Positions 54,688-64,000 of a DNA stretch of 64,000 bases are shown piece by piece (position 1 is the first letter of the stretch; each line of letters begins with the position of its first letter). This stretch comes from Spirosoma fluviale (GTDB lineage Bacteria > Bacteroidota > Bacteroidia > Cytophagales > Spirosomataceae). The stretch is taken from NCBI GenBank assembly GCA_945901025.1, contig CAMDJW010000001.1, positions 248,001 to 312,000 of the forward strand, read 5' to 3'. The position numbers and the translations under genes were made by a program. A model generated the notes under the pieces. It was given only the letters and a program-made list of their open reading frames with translations, was not told where the DNA came from and ran no database searches.

Positions 54688-55986
54688 TTATTGATTATTG
54701 TACGAAATCTCTTTTTGATTCAGAACCATTAAAATTTTATGGCTAAAACTATATCCAAGAAAAGCCGAATTTTTAGATTTACCGACAATCTGATCTGCTG
54801 AATAAGTATAAGATGGAACTTTTTGAAACAAGATACCCTTCACATCACTTCCTTTGCTGACCGTAGGCAATTTAAGACCAATTAATTTAGCAGGATTAAA
54901 AGAAAGTAATTTATCAATAAACGTAATTTTTCGTTGGGTAGCCTCTTGATAACACGCAATAAATAAGGTTTCCAAGCCTATTGAACCAAAAGCTGCATGA
55001 TCAAACTCCACTTCTTTTACTTCACTTTCATGAGGAGTATGATCCGACACAATAGCGTCTACAGTACCATCTTGAACACCTTTCCATAAAGAATTAACAT
55101 CCTGCTCCGTCCGAAATGGGGGGGAAACTTTCTTCATAGAGTCAAAATCACTTATCGAATCTTCCGTAAATATCAATTGGTGAACTGCCACATCACACGT
55201 AACAGGTAGTCCCTTTTTCTTAGCTGACCGAATTAAGTCTACAGATTCGCTGCAAGAAAGACAAGAAAAATGGAGTCTAAAATTAGCATGGGTATGACCA
55301 AAAGAATTGGATAAAGTATAATTAAGCAAGTCTAAATCGCGTTTTACACTTAAGGTTTCTGACAAATCGGGTATGCCTTTAAGTCCCAATAAAGTACTTT
55401 GTAAGCCTTCGTTAATTTGACCATAGAGAGATAAACCAGTGGTATCCGGTCTAGACACCATGGTTGCTGGCAGCGATTGTAAATACTGCAAACACTTACT
55501 CATTAAATCTACGTTCTGAATACTTGAATTTCCATGGGCAAACCAATGAGTTCCAGAAGAAAATAAATCAAATAAATCAGTGAAACTTTCCCCTTGATTG
55601 TCAATCGTCAAAGGTGCCATGGGAATAAAGTTTATGCCATGTACTGGAGACATATTTCTGACAAACTCAAGCGCCTGTGGTTGTTGGGGAACAGGATCCC
55701 CAGTAGGCAATAGTAATAAATCTAATACCCCACCTTTCTTAGCTGCTGCAGACAAACTTGCCCAATCTTCTTTAAACTCTCCACCTGGCAAGGTATTATG
55801 AACACGTAAATCAACGATGGAAGGTGCCCAAGCTAAATCTGGTTGGTCAATTACCAAATCGGCCTTTTCCTTCAAATTATTCCCAATTTGAATCCATTGA
55901 CCATTTTCAATGAATAAATCAACAACCTGATTATAGAAGTCAGAAAGACTATCTTGTATTAAAACCGATTTAAATAAAATTCTCAT
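54688..55986 (-). CDS. pyrC: Dihydroorotase homologue with degenerate metal site
   Basis: A 432-residue amidohydrolase of the class I dihydroorotase type. I choose the ATG of MRILFKSVLI; the longer frame would begin inside the gcvH terminator. The metal-binding HxH is DLRVHNTLPG (Arg61, His63): the first His and the substrate Arg are replaced. The carboxylate/metal region TDDG and the HxED-type His are not found (MVSRPD at 176-181). His239 (LHFSCLS) and Asp315 (SDHTPH) remain. The pattern resembles the non-catalytic PyrC' proteins that stabilise aspartate transcarbamoylase. It may be structural rather than an active dihydroorotase. Confidence 0.85.
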   Translation of the reverse strand: MRILFKSVLIQDSLSDFYNQVVDLFIENGQWIQIGNNLKEKADLVIDQPDLAWAPSIVDLRVHNTLPGGEFKEDWASLSAAAKKGGVLDLLLLPTGDPVPQQPQALEFVRNMSPVHGINFIPMAPLTIDNQGESFTDLFDLFSSGTHWFAHGNSSIQNVDLMSKCLQYLQSLPATMVSRPDTTGLSLYGQINEGLQSTLLGLKGIPDLSETLSVKRDLDLLNYTLSNSFGHTHANFRLHFSCLSCSESVDLIRSAKKKGLPVTCDVAVHQLIFTEDSISDFDSMKKVSPPFRTEQDVNSLWKGVQDGTVDAIVSDHTPHESEVKEVEFDHAAFGSIGLETLFIACYQEATQRKITFIDKLLSFNPAKLIGLKLPTVSKGSDVKGILFQKVPSYTYSADQIVGKSKNSAFLGYSFSHKILMVLNQKEISYNNQ

Positions 55987-55998
55987 GCGATTTCTGTG

Positions 55999-56031
55999 GT
56001 AAAAAAAAACCCTGATCAACAGGGTTAAAAA
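55999..56031 (-). terminator. Terminator of gcvH
   Basis: On the minus strand AACCCTG (56026-56020), loop TTGAT, CAGGGTT (56014-56008), then a T run (56007-56001). It begins six bases after the gcvH stop and separates gcvH from the dihydroorotase-like gene. Confidence 0.85.
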
Positions 56032-56412
56032 TTAATGTGCAATAAAGGATTTGTAGGTTTCAACATCCATTAAATGGCTTATATCTCCTAAATCACTTGG
56101 TTTAATTTTTATCACCCAACCCTCTCCATAAGGATCCGAATTAATTAATTCTGGGTTATTATTTAAGGATGCATTAAATTCAATCACCTCACCCGATACA
56201 GGTAAGAACAAATCCGACACCGTCTTAACAGCTTCCACTGTTCCAAAAACGCCGTCCTTAGCTATGTTTTTTCCTATAGACTCGACTTCAACAAATACGA
56301 TATCCCCCAATTCTCCTTGGGCAAAATCAGTAATTCCTACCACGGCTATATCTCCCTCAATTTTAATCCATTCGTGTTCTTGTGTGTACTTTAAGGCTAC
56401 TGGAAAATTCAT
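56032..56412 (-). CDS. gcvH: Glycine cleavage system H protein
   Basis: A 126-residue lipoyl carrier of the glycine cleavage complex, shuttling the aminomethyl group between P and T proteins. YTQEHEWIKIEGDIAVVGITDFAQGELGDIVFVEV opens the fold; the lipoylated Lys63 lies in GTVEAVKTVSDLFLPVSGEV; NSDPYGEGWVIKIKP near the end. gcvH next to sprA and ruvA is a conserved order in gliding Bacteroidota. gcvT and gcvP are not in the window. Confidence 0.97.
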   Translation of the reverse strand: MNFPVALKYTQEHEWIKIEGDIAVVGITDFAQGELGDIVFVEVESIGKNIAKDGVFGTVEAVKTVSDLFLPVSGEVIEFNASLNNNPELINSDPYGEGWVIKIKPSDLGDISHLMDVETYKSFIAH

Positions 56413-56484
56413 ATGTAATGTTTTAGCATGTAAAGGTCACGAAATTCATGATTTATTGCAAATAATTTTATTCAATAATTGAAT

Positions 56485-59400
56485 TTATTCATTTAAGCTG
56501 TAACGGATTTGAAAACCACCGGCTACCGTTGAACGATAAAATGAATTTGAAACCAAAGGATTATTAAACATTTTATCAAAATACGCAGTGACTGATAATT
56601 TATCACTAATCGCATAACTAATTTGTGGCCTAAATTGAAAATTATAAAAGCCTTGAGTTACAATTGTCTCAGCATCCAATTTCCTTTGCAAAGTCCGGGT
56701 ATCCCGAATCGTTAAATTGCAGTTAAATCGTAAATCGTTAGGTAAGCGAACATTACGCCCATTAATCTTAAATGGGATTAACATATTAGACTTAGTAAAA
56801 CCAATGGCAAATGTTAAATCTTTATTCGACAATTCAGCTACTTGATTGTTTGACAGGTTTAAACCAACATTTCGGTCTTGATTATATTCAAAGCGAAGTG
56901 ATACTCTACTTTTAGTAATCGCATTAATACCAATTAAAGGTGAAAAGCGCTCTGAAAAAGAGATGGTACTCATGACATAAACGGGAATCAGCGTATTTGT
57001 CTTGGGGTCAAATCTTGAGGATAGTGGATAAAGTAAGCTATTTAGCGTAAGATTGGTATAGTCATTTTCAAATTGACCATATTCCAAAGCTGAAACAAAA
57101 TTCCCAACGCTATACGTACTTGAATACATATGAGAAATAGTGAAGGAAGAAAATTTCTTTGTAATCCAAGGGAAAAAATTCAACCCATTATAATCCACTT
57201 TCCAGTTTGGCAATGGAATATTATAAAAAGGAGAGTACTTAACGTCGTTGGCCGATACACCCGAATATGCTGCAAAAAATGAGGGAATCAACACATCTTG
57301 AGAATTAATATTGTAATCACCGCCCTCAGCAAGTTTAGCTCTTGTTAAACGATTAAGTAAAACTGATCTATTGGTCCTGAATTTTTCAAAAATTAGTGTA
57401 GGATCATCAAACGCTGTTAAAAAAGACAAAAATGACATGGAATAATTACCTGAACGTATAGGACTTTCAGATACAAATGCCCCATTGATTGTTTTAGGTC
57501 TAAAAAATTCTTGGTAATTATCTCCTTTATTATAATTTCCTTCCACTTGAATTCTTAAATCTTTATTAGGTTCCAGTTGAGTTACGTAAGAAAACTTCTC
57601 TTGTTTAGTCTGTGTGAAAGGAATATTTTGCACGATACTTTTGGATAGCCAACCGTTTTGACCAGCCGTAAACCTTATTTGATCATTTTGACTACCTGAA
57701 ATGAAATCAAAACCAGGAGCTGTAGATTGGCTATTCATTCCGAATAAACCTGGATTGGGTAAAAACCCAGGCAAAGTCGTAGACTCATTGATCGAATAGT
57801 TAACTTGAATTCCTCGTAAGGTCAACAATAAGCGAGTCAAAGAACGCAATGCATTTTTTGGAGAAATTAAAATATCATCGTCATCTCCTGGATTTCTAGC
57901 TACATTTTTCCCAATAGGATTGCCATTATTCGCCCATCTAAGCGCTTTAATTCGATTATAAAGTGCCACAAAATCTACTTTCCCATTAATCGAACGCTCT
58001 CGGGTATTTTTGATAATATTACCAAATGGCAAGTCCAAAGAATCTCGAATATCAAATGAATTAGCAAAATAATTGTATCCAATTCGATGGGAATAATCTG
58101 CATTCATCCAATCTGTCAAAGGTAATTTTTGCAAAGGTAATCGCCAAATCATACCAGCTTGTTGGTCAAAATTCTTAGCCCTCCCCAAGCTTTTAATATT
58201 GAACATCACGGAATCACGTTTAGCCTGAGTATCTAAATCACCAAAAGGTTCGTCAATGATTGAATTAACGATTGTATTGTAGTTCAAAACAACACTCTTA
58301 GTTAAATTCCAGTTCAACGCATATTGCCGATTAAAATACCAGTATTTTTCAAACTGAGGTGCCACACCTAATGTGGTCAATTCTCCGTTTCTTAATTGAG
58401 TCCTGATAAAGCTTCGGTCCATTTCAGCCCTTACCGTTAAGGAGCTTGGAATTAAATTAATATTCATATCCTTAACCAGCAAAAGCCAGGGAGAATCAGA
58501 ATTCATTTTTCCAAAAGGCTCCCAAAAATTACTATTAGACGTGTATGCGTATAAGACACTTCCTCGTTGACTTAATTGAGTATAAGAGTCAATTAAAGTA
58601 CTCGATCGAATCATTTCAGAATAAGCATACGAGAATGAAAAATTAGATAAATCCCATAAATAGGCATGTTTTGCCAAAGCACTTTTCAATTTTCTAACAT
58701 TTGAAAAATTAAAACCTTGTCTCTCTGTATTATCCTGAACAAGCTTTAAATATTCTTGTTTTTTTGATTCTGAAATAAACTTTCCTAATGAGTTGTTCAA
58801 GAAAATATCGGGATCTAATGGATCAAATTGTGGAGCGATATTTCGTTTATCATATGAAATATAAAATGGGATTTGAAATCCCCATTGAAGTGGTAAAAAC
58901 TTATCCAAATTTAAATTAGCTGTTATCCCTATTTCGTATAAATTATCCCTTGACCTTTCAGATATTTTCGACTGAACACCTCCAAAACCATAATTTTTAA
59001 AACTACCATTGAATACCACTTGGCCTATGTCGGCCAACTTAATCCCCAATTTTCCAATGGCTGCTTCGCCGGAGGTTTGATCAAAACCATATCCTCTTAA
59101 TTCGTTCACCCAAACGCAAAATGACTTATTCTGACCATCTTTTGTTGTATTACGAACTCCAATCATCGTAGTCATCGTCGCGCTTTGATCGGGTCGCCCC
59201 ATGACTGTAATCCGATAAACCTTGCCAGTAGAACTCGTCATCAACATAAAAAATCTTTCATTCAAACTTTTATTTTGTCGGTCACGTTCTATTTTTACCA
59301 GCTTCAATAATTCAAATTCGATGTCAAATTCATTCTCCATAGGCCAAATTTCAGTATCTAAACTTTGTCCTTTCTGCGTTTGAATTAAACCTGTATTCTC

Positions 59401-62400
59401 AACCTCATAATAGTTATCTGTTAAATCCGTCCCTATACGTAAAAAGGCAGAAACATGACCCGATATCTGATCAGCACTTTGCATGGAAACAAACATCCTA
59501 AGTCGTTTGTAATTAATGAAATCAAACATCGTATTTTTGAAAACTGCCCTAGCATCACCAGGCCTTAAGTTATCAACACATAAACTCATGGACTGCTCAT
59601 TTAACCGAGCATTATTGATGGTGGTAATATCTTGGTCTCTAACAAAACCTGGAGGAACAACATATGGGATAGCGTTTGTACCCTTTGTGGCCGGACCATT
59701 TTCTTCTACATTGACACTTGAAACCCTAAATTTAGCATCATAGGGTTCTGGCAAATCTTGGCCATTTTTAATATCTAAATTTCCTATAAACTTCCTATAG
59801 GAATACCCTGAAAGCTGTAATTGAGCAAATCTTAAAACCACTGGATCTTGAAAATCACTTAATAACATTCTGAAAAAACGAATGGATTTAAAACTCGACA
59901 TCTCCCCTGCCGGTGTAGTGTAATTTCGCTTATCTTTTATCGGAACTCTAAATAAATACCAATCCACACCCCCTTCATTCACTTTATCCACCACAAAACC
60001 TTGACCTACTTGCAGTTGGCCTGGCTTAAGATCAATTTGATACTGAAAGTAGGACTCGACTTCATTAACCGTATTGTCATTATTTAAATCTTCCCGATCA
60101 GGCATCATACTACTTGCTTCAGTAATCGTTGAATTAGTAGGATTATCGGTTGTTGGCGAGTTATTCTCCAGACCCATAAAGTTTTTATAGCGCTCAATGA
60201 TACTACCAGTTTTATTAAATTTATCACTTAAATAATGGACAAAGTCATCCCCTGCTGGATCACTTTTAATAGCAGAAATCGCATTTTGATCATTTACTTT
60301 GGCAGATATTTGATTCAAATATTCTTTAAAATAAGTTTCCTCTGTCACAGCGGTAGATTCAGCTGACCTATTCAACATCCCATCTAAACCAATATCTTGT
60401 TGGGCCCTACCCCCTTGATTATCAAATGCATTTATGACAAATTGGCGTTTAGGAGCTAATCCCCATAGTGTTTTTTCAACATTCTGAGTATTCCCCGAGG
60501 TTATTTTCTCCCCTGCCGGAATTCCATTTTCAAAATTGGAAAACCCATCAGGAATAAAATCCTCAGAAACGTCACCTAAATGGAATATTAGCTTTCCTCC
60601 TGTTTGATTATTTTTATTAAAAATACCATCACGCACTTTACCTTGATCCCCTGTGACAAAAGGATCCATCAACCAAAACTCAATTTGTTCTACATTTGCA
60701 TTATCAAAATCTGTATCGGAAGAAATGGCACGGGTAATCGCACCAAAACTTGACTTAGGGTTAGGCAATAAACCTTGTGCATTTAAACTTGGATTGAAAT
60801 TATAAATACCTCTTTCGGATGGAAAATAGGCCACATCTAAAACACCTAGGGGCAAATTAGTGATGTTATTGGCAAAGTCTTTATTAGGAAATAATCCTTT
60901 AGGCGTTACCACGCGCTCATAAGCAAATAAATTAACCTGAGCTGGATCAAGTCCAGGGACCTCTAAAGCAAAGCCACCTTGGCCATAAATACTTGCGTCA
61001 ACATTATATGCAGAAATTTTTGCACGCCTAAAATTTGAACTAAGGTCTCTTGGATTTCCTGAAATAAAGTCTTTGGGTGTCGCACCGGGGCGCCAATAAA
61101 TGGGTTGAGAACTTAAATTATAAACCACTCGAGCTGATTCAAAATCATCAATAAATGCATTTCCTTGTACTCGGTCATTCACATTAGGGATCAACTTAGC
61201 AAATTCGCCTTGAAAATCGATCACGGAGGTTTCTTTGGTAGATACAATCGGCAAAGCATCTATCATGCGGGTTAGTGCATTAGATTTTTTAAGCACACTC
61301 GCATCAAATCCCAATAAAGTATTATTTACCGGTTCATTTCCGATAGCCACTCGCCTAAAAAAGGCAGGTGGCGTTTCACTCATATTTTGAAAAGTGGCAC
61401 CTAAATGAACATCCTGGCCTAAATTATAATCTAACCGAGTGCCCAACATCGTTCTAATTTGATTCGAAAATAGATCTGGCTTTTCGTAACAAATTTTAAT
61501 TTCACGGCCCGAATTAAATACACCCTCATTGATGATTTTGACACGACCAGACTGTCCATCCACGATAAAATCAGTCCCTTGACTTAAAGATTGACCACCA
61601 GCGGTAACAGTCACTGATTTTGCTTCTACCCCAAATGGCAAAGAGATATCTCCACCCCCTACTCCTGCTTGAAAAGAACCTTTTAAAAAGAATTTATTTT
61701 TGCTTGCAATCTGAGCAGCATCCGTCTGTGTATTCGTATATAGTTTTTGAAAAACATACTTTTCAACTAGATTTGATTCAGAGGAAGTGAACTTTGCTTT
61801 TAGGTTCTTACCGAATGGTTCTAAAATAGGAAATATAATTTTACCATTTTTAGAATCAACCGTTATGTCTTCTATAAAATCAAAATTACCATCAGGTTGG
61901 GCATCTCCTGAAAAATTAAGTTTATCTAATCCCAAAACTTTGACCAATGGAATATCTTTTAATTTCTCCCCTTCAATTAAATTTGAATTGTCAATCCCAG
62001 TAGCATCATCCTTGTATACAATACGTAATTGAAAATTCTGTTTAGATAACGAATTGGTGTTTAACGAGTAAATATTTTTCATCATTAAATCCCACATTGG
62101 ATGATCCAAATGATTACGTAGCGTAGAAGATTTGAGCATTTTTAAGATCAAAACTTCATTATCTTGTCGGGCCTGATAATCTTCCGTTAATTCTCCAACC
62201 TTATATTTGCGACCATTAAATGTGTATTCATAGGAAACAGCTAATACTTCGTCATTACGCAAAGGTGAAATCAGTGAAATATAACCGAGTGAAGGGTTGA
62301 ATTTGAATTCTCGTTCATTAAGCCTTTTTGCTCCCTTAAGCATGTCAAAATCCGTACCTCTTTGTAGGTTATAAACAGATTCTAATTGATAAGAAGATTG

Positions 62401-63630
62401 ATCGGAGCGCCGTATTTGAGGATCGTTCACCACCTTATCATAGAGACCATTATTTTTATTGTCAGCAGATTGATTCGGAATAATAGGTTGGAGCGCGGAT
62501 TTGGTTTTACTGTATGGATTAGATTCGCCTAAATCTGCTAAGGCAACCAAATTCCTTAATGTTTCAGTACTTTGAGTTCTATTCGTTACATATACCTCAA
62601 TTCTAGTGATGGTAATGCCACTCGTGATAACGGGCAAATTTTTCAATGATCTTTCGTAATTATCCTTAAAATAAGTGGACAGGAAGAAATGCCTATTTTC
62701 ATCGTATTGATCTGCTCGTATTTCAAAAGAACGACCCTGTGAGCCACCTTTCATTGTAATACAATCTTGCTTTGAACGTTGTTGGGCTGCCACAACAGTA
62801 ACATCCAAGTTACCAAATCGCAATAATGTTTTCAGACCAAATAAATTTTGAACACCTGGAATTAATTGAGAATTAAGGGTCCAAGAAGTATTTCCCGCTT
62901 CTATATTTTGAAGGATATCTTCTTCTTGCGTTTTCCAATTTAATTTAAGTTGGTTTTGAAAATTAAAACTAGCTTTCGTATCAAAATTGGCATTAAGGTT
63001 AAGTTTGTCGCCTATTTTTCCTTGAAAATTAATTTGAGCTTGTTCGTTAAAAAATAAATTTCCAATGTAACGCAGTTGGACCGGAACCGCAGGATTATCA
63101 ACAAATTGACCCATATAACCCACATCTAACAATAAACTACCATTCGGTTTAAATGAAATTTCTGTCCCACCAAAGATTCGATCAATCGCTGGCGGTAATT
63201 CAATTTTAGGAAAAAGACCTCTAGATTGAACTGAATTATTCCCATCAAGACTCTTTGAATAATCATTCCAATAGGAATTATTTAAAGCCTTATTTTGCAG
63301 ATTACTAAACTCATTCAATGAATAAGCTTGCGATGGGGATATAGAAATATCTCCTAATTGTCTAGATGATATTAATTGAGAGGGGCTAAAATCAATAAAA
63401 TTCTGACTTCCCTTGACCGAAAAAATAGAAAAAGGTGATTTTGAAATCAATCTATTTGATTGATAAAAATCAAAGGGTTTCAATTGGAAACGCGGCCTTC
63501 GGCCACTTTTTAATACGGATAAAGTAGAGTCCGTATTTTGAGCAAAGGAAATGGAAGGTAACACCGCAAAGGCCAAGAAAAAAAGGCCTTTAAAAATGAT
63601 TTTTATAGCGATATTGCAGTCTCTTTGCAC
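56485..63630 (-). CDS. sprA: Type IX secretion translocon protein SprA
   Basis: 2381 residues, the giant outer-membrane barrel (36 strands in the solved Flavobacterium structure) through which T9SS cargo leaves. After the signal peptide (IAIKIIFKGLFFLAFAVLPSISFAQ) come the N-terminal SprA segments LPPAIDRIFGGTEISFKPNGSLLLDVGYMGQ and FNEQAQINFQGKIGDKLNLNANFDTKASFNFQNQLKLNW, repeated SprA-N regions, and the C-terminal barrel strands ending VAGGFQIRYSLNE. Length is in the normal 2300-2500 range with no frameshift. The start codon appears to be GTG, since no ATG precedes the signal peptide in frame. ruvA lies upstream and gcvH downstream, the known synteny of this gene. Confidence 0.97.
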   Translation of the reverse strand: MQRDCNIAIKIIFKGLFFLAFAVLPSISFAQNTDSTLSVLKSGRRPRFQLKPFDFYQSNRLISKSPFSIFSVKGSQNFIDFSPSQLISSRQLGDISISPSQAYSLNEFSNLQNKALNNSYWNDYSKSLDGNNSVQSRGLFPKIELPPAIDRIFGGTEISFKPNGSLLLDVGYMGQFVDNPAVPVQLRYIGNLFFNEQAQINFQGKIGDKLNLNANFDTKASFNFQNQLKLNWKTQEEDILQNIEAGNTSWTLNSQLIPGVQNLFGLKTLLRFGNLDVTVVAAQQRSKQDCITMKGGSQGRSFEIRADQYDENRHFFLSTYFKDNYERSLKNLPVITSGITITRIEVYVTNRTQSTETLRNLVALADLGESNPYSKTKSALQPIIPNQSADNKNNGLYDKVVNDPQIRRSDQSSYQLESVYNLQRGTDFDMLKGAKRLNEREFKFNPSLGYISLISPLRNDEVLAVSYEYTFNGRKYKVGELTEDYQARQDNEVLILKMLKSSTLRNHLDHPMWDLMMKNIYSLNTNSLSKQNFQLRIVYKDDATGIDNSNLIEGEKLKDIPLVKVLGLDKLNFSGDAQPDGNFDFIEDITVDSKNGKIIFPILEPFGKNLKAKFTSSESNLVEKYVFQKLYTNTQTDAAQIASKNKFFLKGSFQAGVGGGDISLPFGVEAKSVTVTAGGQSLSQGTDFIVDGQSGRVKIINEGVFNSGREIKICYEKPDLFSNQIRTMLGTRLDYNLGQDVHLGATFQNMSETPPAFFRRVAIGNEPVNNTLLGFDASVLKKSNALTRMIDALPIVSTKETSVIDFQGEFAKLIPNVNDRVQGNAFIDDFESARVVYNLSSQPIYWRPGATPKDFISGNPRDLSSNFRRAKISAYNVDASIYGQGGFALEVPGLDPAQVNLFAYERVVTPKGLFPNKDFANNITNLPLGVLDVAYFPSERGIYNFNPSLNAQGLLPNPKSSFGAITRAISSDTDFDNANVEQIEFWLMDPFVTGDQGKVRDGIFNKNNQTGGKLIFHLGDVSEDFIPDGFSNFENGIPAGEKITSGNTQNVEKTLWGLAPKRQFVINAFDNQGGRAQQDIGLDGMLNRSAESTAVTEETYFKEYLNQISAKVNDQNAISAIKSDPAGDDFVHYLSDKFNKTGSIIERYKNFMGLENNSPTTDNPTNSTITEASSMMPDREDLNNDNTVNEVESYFQYQIDLKPGQLQVGQGFVVDKVNEGGVDWYLFRVPIKDKRNYTTPAGEMSSFKSIRFFRMLLSDFQDPVVLRFAQLQLSGYSYRKFIGNLDIKNGQDLPEPYDAKFRVSSVNVEENGPATKGTNAIPYVVPPGFVRDQDITTINNARLNEQSMSLCVDNLRPGDARAVFKNTMFDFINYKRLRMFVSMQSADQISGHVSAFLRIGTDLTDNYYEVENTGLIQTQKGQSLDTEIWPMENEFDIEFELLKLVKIERDRQNKSLNERFFMLMTSSTGKVYRITVMGRPDQSATMTTMIGVRNTTKDGQNKSFCVWVNELRGYGFDQTSGEAAIGKLGIKLADIGQVVFNGSFKNYGFGGVQSKISERSRDNLYEIGITANLNLDKFLPLQWGFQIPFYISYDKRNIAPQFDPLDPDIFLNNSLGKFISESKKQEYLKLVQDNTERQGFNFSNVRKLKSALAKHAYLWDLSNFSFSYAYSEMIRSSTLIDSYTQLSQRGSVLYAYTSNSNFWEPFGKMNSDSPWLLLVKDMNINLIPSSLTVRAEMDRSFIRTQLRNGELTTLGVAPQFEKYWYFNRQYALNWNLTKSVVLNYNTIVNSIIDEPFGDLDTQAKRDSVMFNIKSLGRAKNFDQQAGMIWRLPLQKLPLTDWMNADYSHRIGYNYFANSFDIRDSLDLPFGNIIKNTRERSINGKVDFVALYNRIKALRWANNGNPIGKNVARNPGDDDDILISPKNALRSLTRLLLTLRGIQVNYSINESTTLPGFLPNPGLFGMNSQSTAPGFDFISGSQNDQIRFTAGQNGWLSKSIVQNIPFTQTKQEKFSYVTQLEPNKDLRIQVEGNYNKGDNYQEFFRPKTINGAFVSESPIRSGNYSMSFLSFLTAFDDPTLIFEKFRTNRSVLLNRLTRAKLAEGGDYNINSQDVLIPSFFAAYSGVSANDVKYSPFYNIPLPNWKVDYNGLNFFPWITKKFSSFTISHMYSSTYSVGNFVSALEYGQFENDYTNLTLNSLLYPLSSRFDPKTNTLIPVYVMSTISFSERFSPLIGINAITKSRVSLRFEYNQDRNVGLNLSNNQVAELSNKDLTFAIGFTKSNMLIPFKINGRNVRLPNDLRFNCNLTIRDTRTLQRKLDAETIVTQGFYNFQFRPQISYAISDKLSVTAYFDKMFNNPLVSNSFYRSTVAGGFQIRYSLNE

Positions 63631-63647
63631 AAATGATAAATAATAAG

Positions 63648-64000
63648 TTAACGAAGGGCTAGTTTAATAAGTTGCTCAATCGTAGCATCTGGATTAGATT
63701 TTATTAATTGGTCTAAATTTTTCTCAGCAGCTACTCGAGGAATTCCTAGTGTTACTAATGCCCCTAAAGCCTCTTGTTTAACACCATATGACTTATCTGG
63801 AGAAGATTTACCTGCTTCCACGAATAATGTATCTTTTTTACATTTGTCTTTTAATTCTAAAATGACGCGTTGAGCCGTCTTAGACCCAATACCCTTGATC
63901 GATTGAATCAAAGCGATATTTTCATTCATAATGGCCCCTCTTATTTCCCCACTTGAAAATGAAGATAACATGACCAAGGCCGTTGTAACACCTACACCAG
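63648..64000 (-). CDS. ruvA: Holliday junction branch migration protein RuvA, 3' part
   Basis: The gene enters from the right edge; 117 codons of a protein usually near 195 are present, and the N-terminal OB domain is missing. The first helix-hairpin-helix is GVGVTTALVMLSSFS, the second IKGIGSKTAQRVILELKDK, followed by an acidic linker and the C-terminal three-helix domain (QEALGALVTLGIPRVAAEKNLDQLIKSNPDATIEQLIKLALR) that contacts RuvB. Seventeen bases separate its stop from the sprA start. Confidence 0.96.
   Translation of the reverse strand, partial: GVGVTTALVMLSSFSSGEIRGAIMNENIALIQSIKGIGSKTAQRVILELKDKCKKDTLFVEAGKSSPDKSYGVKQEALGALVTLGIPRVAAEKNLDQLIKSNPDATIEQLIKLALR

Noticed and set aside
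61787-62032. Short open frames opposite sprA and other long genes
   Set aside because: They have no domain signal and follow the codon pattern of the real gene on the other strand.
1-64000. Mobile elements, phage genes, defence systems
   Set aside because: No transposase, integrase, toxin-antitoxin, restriction or Cas-like protein was recognised, and gene order looks like ordinary chromosomal backbone.

Overview
The window is a contiguous chromosomal stretch from a member of the Bacteroidota, most likely a Cytophagales-type bacterium. The evidence is: a SusC/RagA TonB-dependent transporter; a fused LpxC-FabZ protein; SprA and a type IX secretion plug protein; a PUR-family DUF3276 protein; DUF4403, DUF4199 and DUF4369/TlpA proteins; Bacteroidota-type promoter boxes (TAnnTTTG); and AT-rich DNA. 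Genus cannot be fixed from sequence alone. No insertion sequence, prophage, integrase or CRISPR array was seen. Almost all genes are housekeeping or phylum-typical.

Layout. 1-2.7 kb: 5' half of a SusC gene (cut by the left edge), a lone ECF sigma factor and LacI-type operator palindromes on both sides of it. 2.7-6 kb: amino-acid permease, esterase-like hydrolase, EamA exporter. 6-8.2 kb: rpsP-rimM-trmD, where S16 carries a long Ala/Glu/Val repeat tail. 8.2-8.5 kb: RNase P RNA. 8.5-14.6 kb: clpC-fabG-VWA-like membrane protein-DUF4403 lipoprotein. 14.7-20.3 kb: WbqC-like protein, lipid A acyltransferase-like protein, YciO/Sua5-type protein, YihY, thioesterase, MltG, Ldh-type oxidoreductase. 20.4-25.1 kb: glutamate-synthase-like FMN protein, ABC-F ATPase, T9SS plug protein. 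25.1-31.5 kb: ychF, DUF3276, RlpA with a polybasic tail, DUF58, TlpA-like, YdcF-like, pfkA. 31.7-35.5 kb: M42 and S9 peptidases and a second YdcF. 35.5-40.1 kb: leuCDAB operon. 40.3-44.6 kb: GntR-type regulator, RhaT-like symporter, PQQ dehydrogenase with an inserted cytochrome c domain. 44.7-47.5 kb: three-gene pnt transhydrogenase. 47.5 kb: strong terminator and a CAU tRNA. 47.8-52.9 kb: HD phosphohydrolase, lpxD-lpxC/fabZ-lpxA, ABC ATPase. 52.9-56.4 kb: GldF-like permease, two membrane proteins, degenerate dihydroorotase, gcvH. 56.5-64 kb: sprA and the 3' part of ruvA.

Functional links. Envelope biogenesis dominates (lpxD/C/A, acyltransferase, MltG, RlpA, SusC, SprA, plug, GldF-like). SprA and the plug protein are partners in the type IX translocon although 31 kb apart here. 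I found no convincing wholly new system. The best leads are the operator array around the sigma factor, the S16 tail with its leader and attenuator, the dihydroorotase homologue lacking most metal ligands, the Asp-to-Asn change in PfkA, the hairpin that includes the 5' end of the tRNA, and the RlpA polylysine tail.
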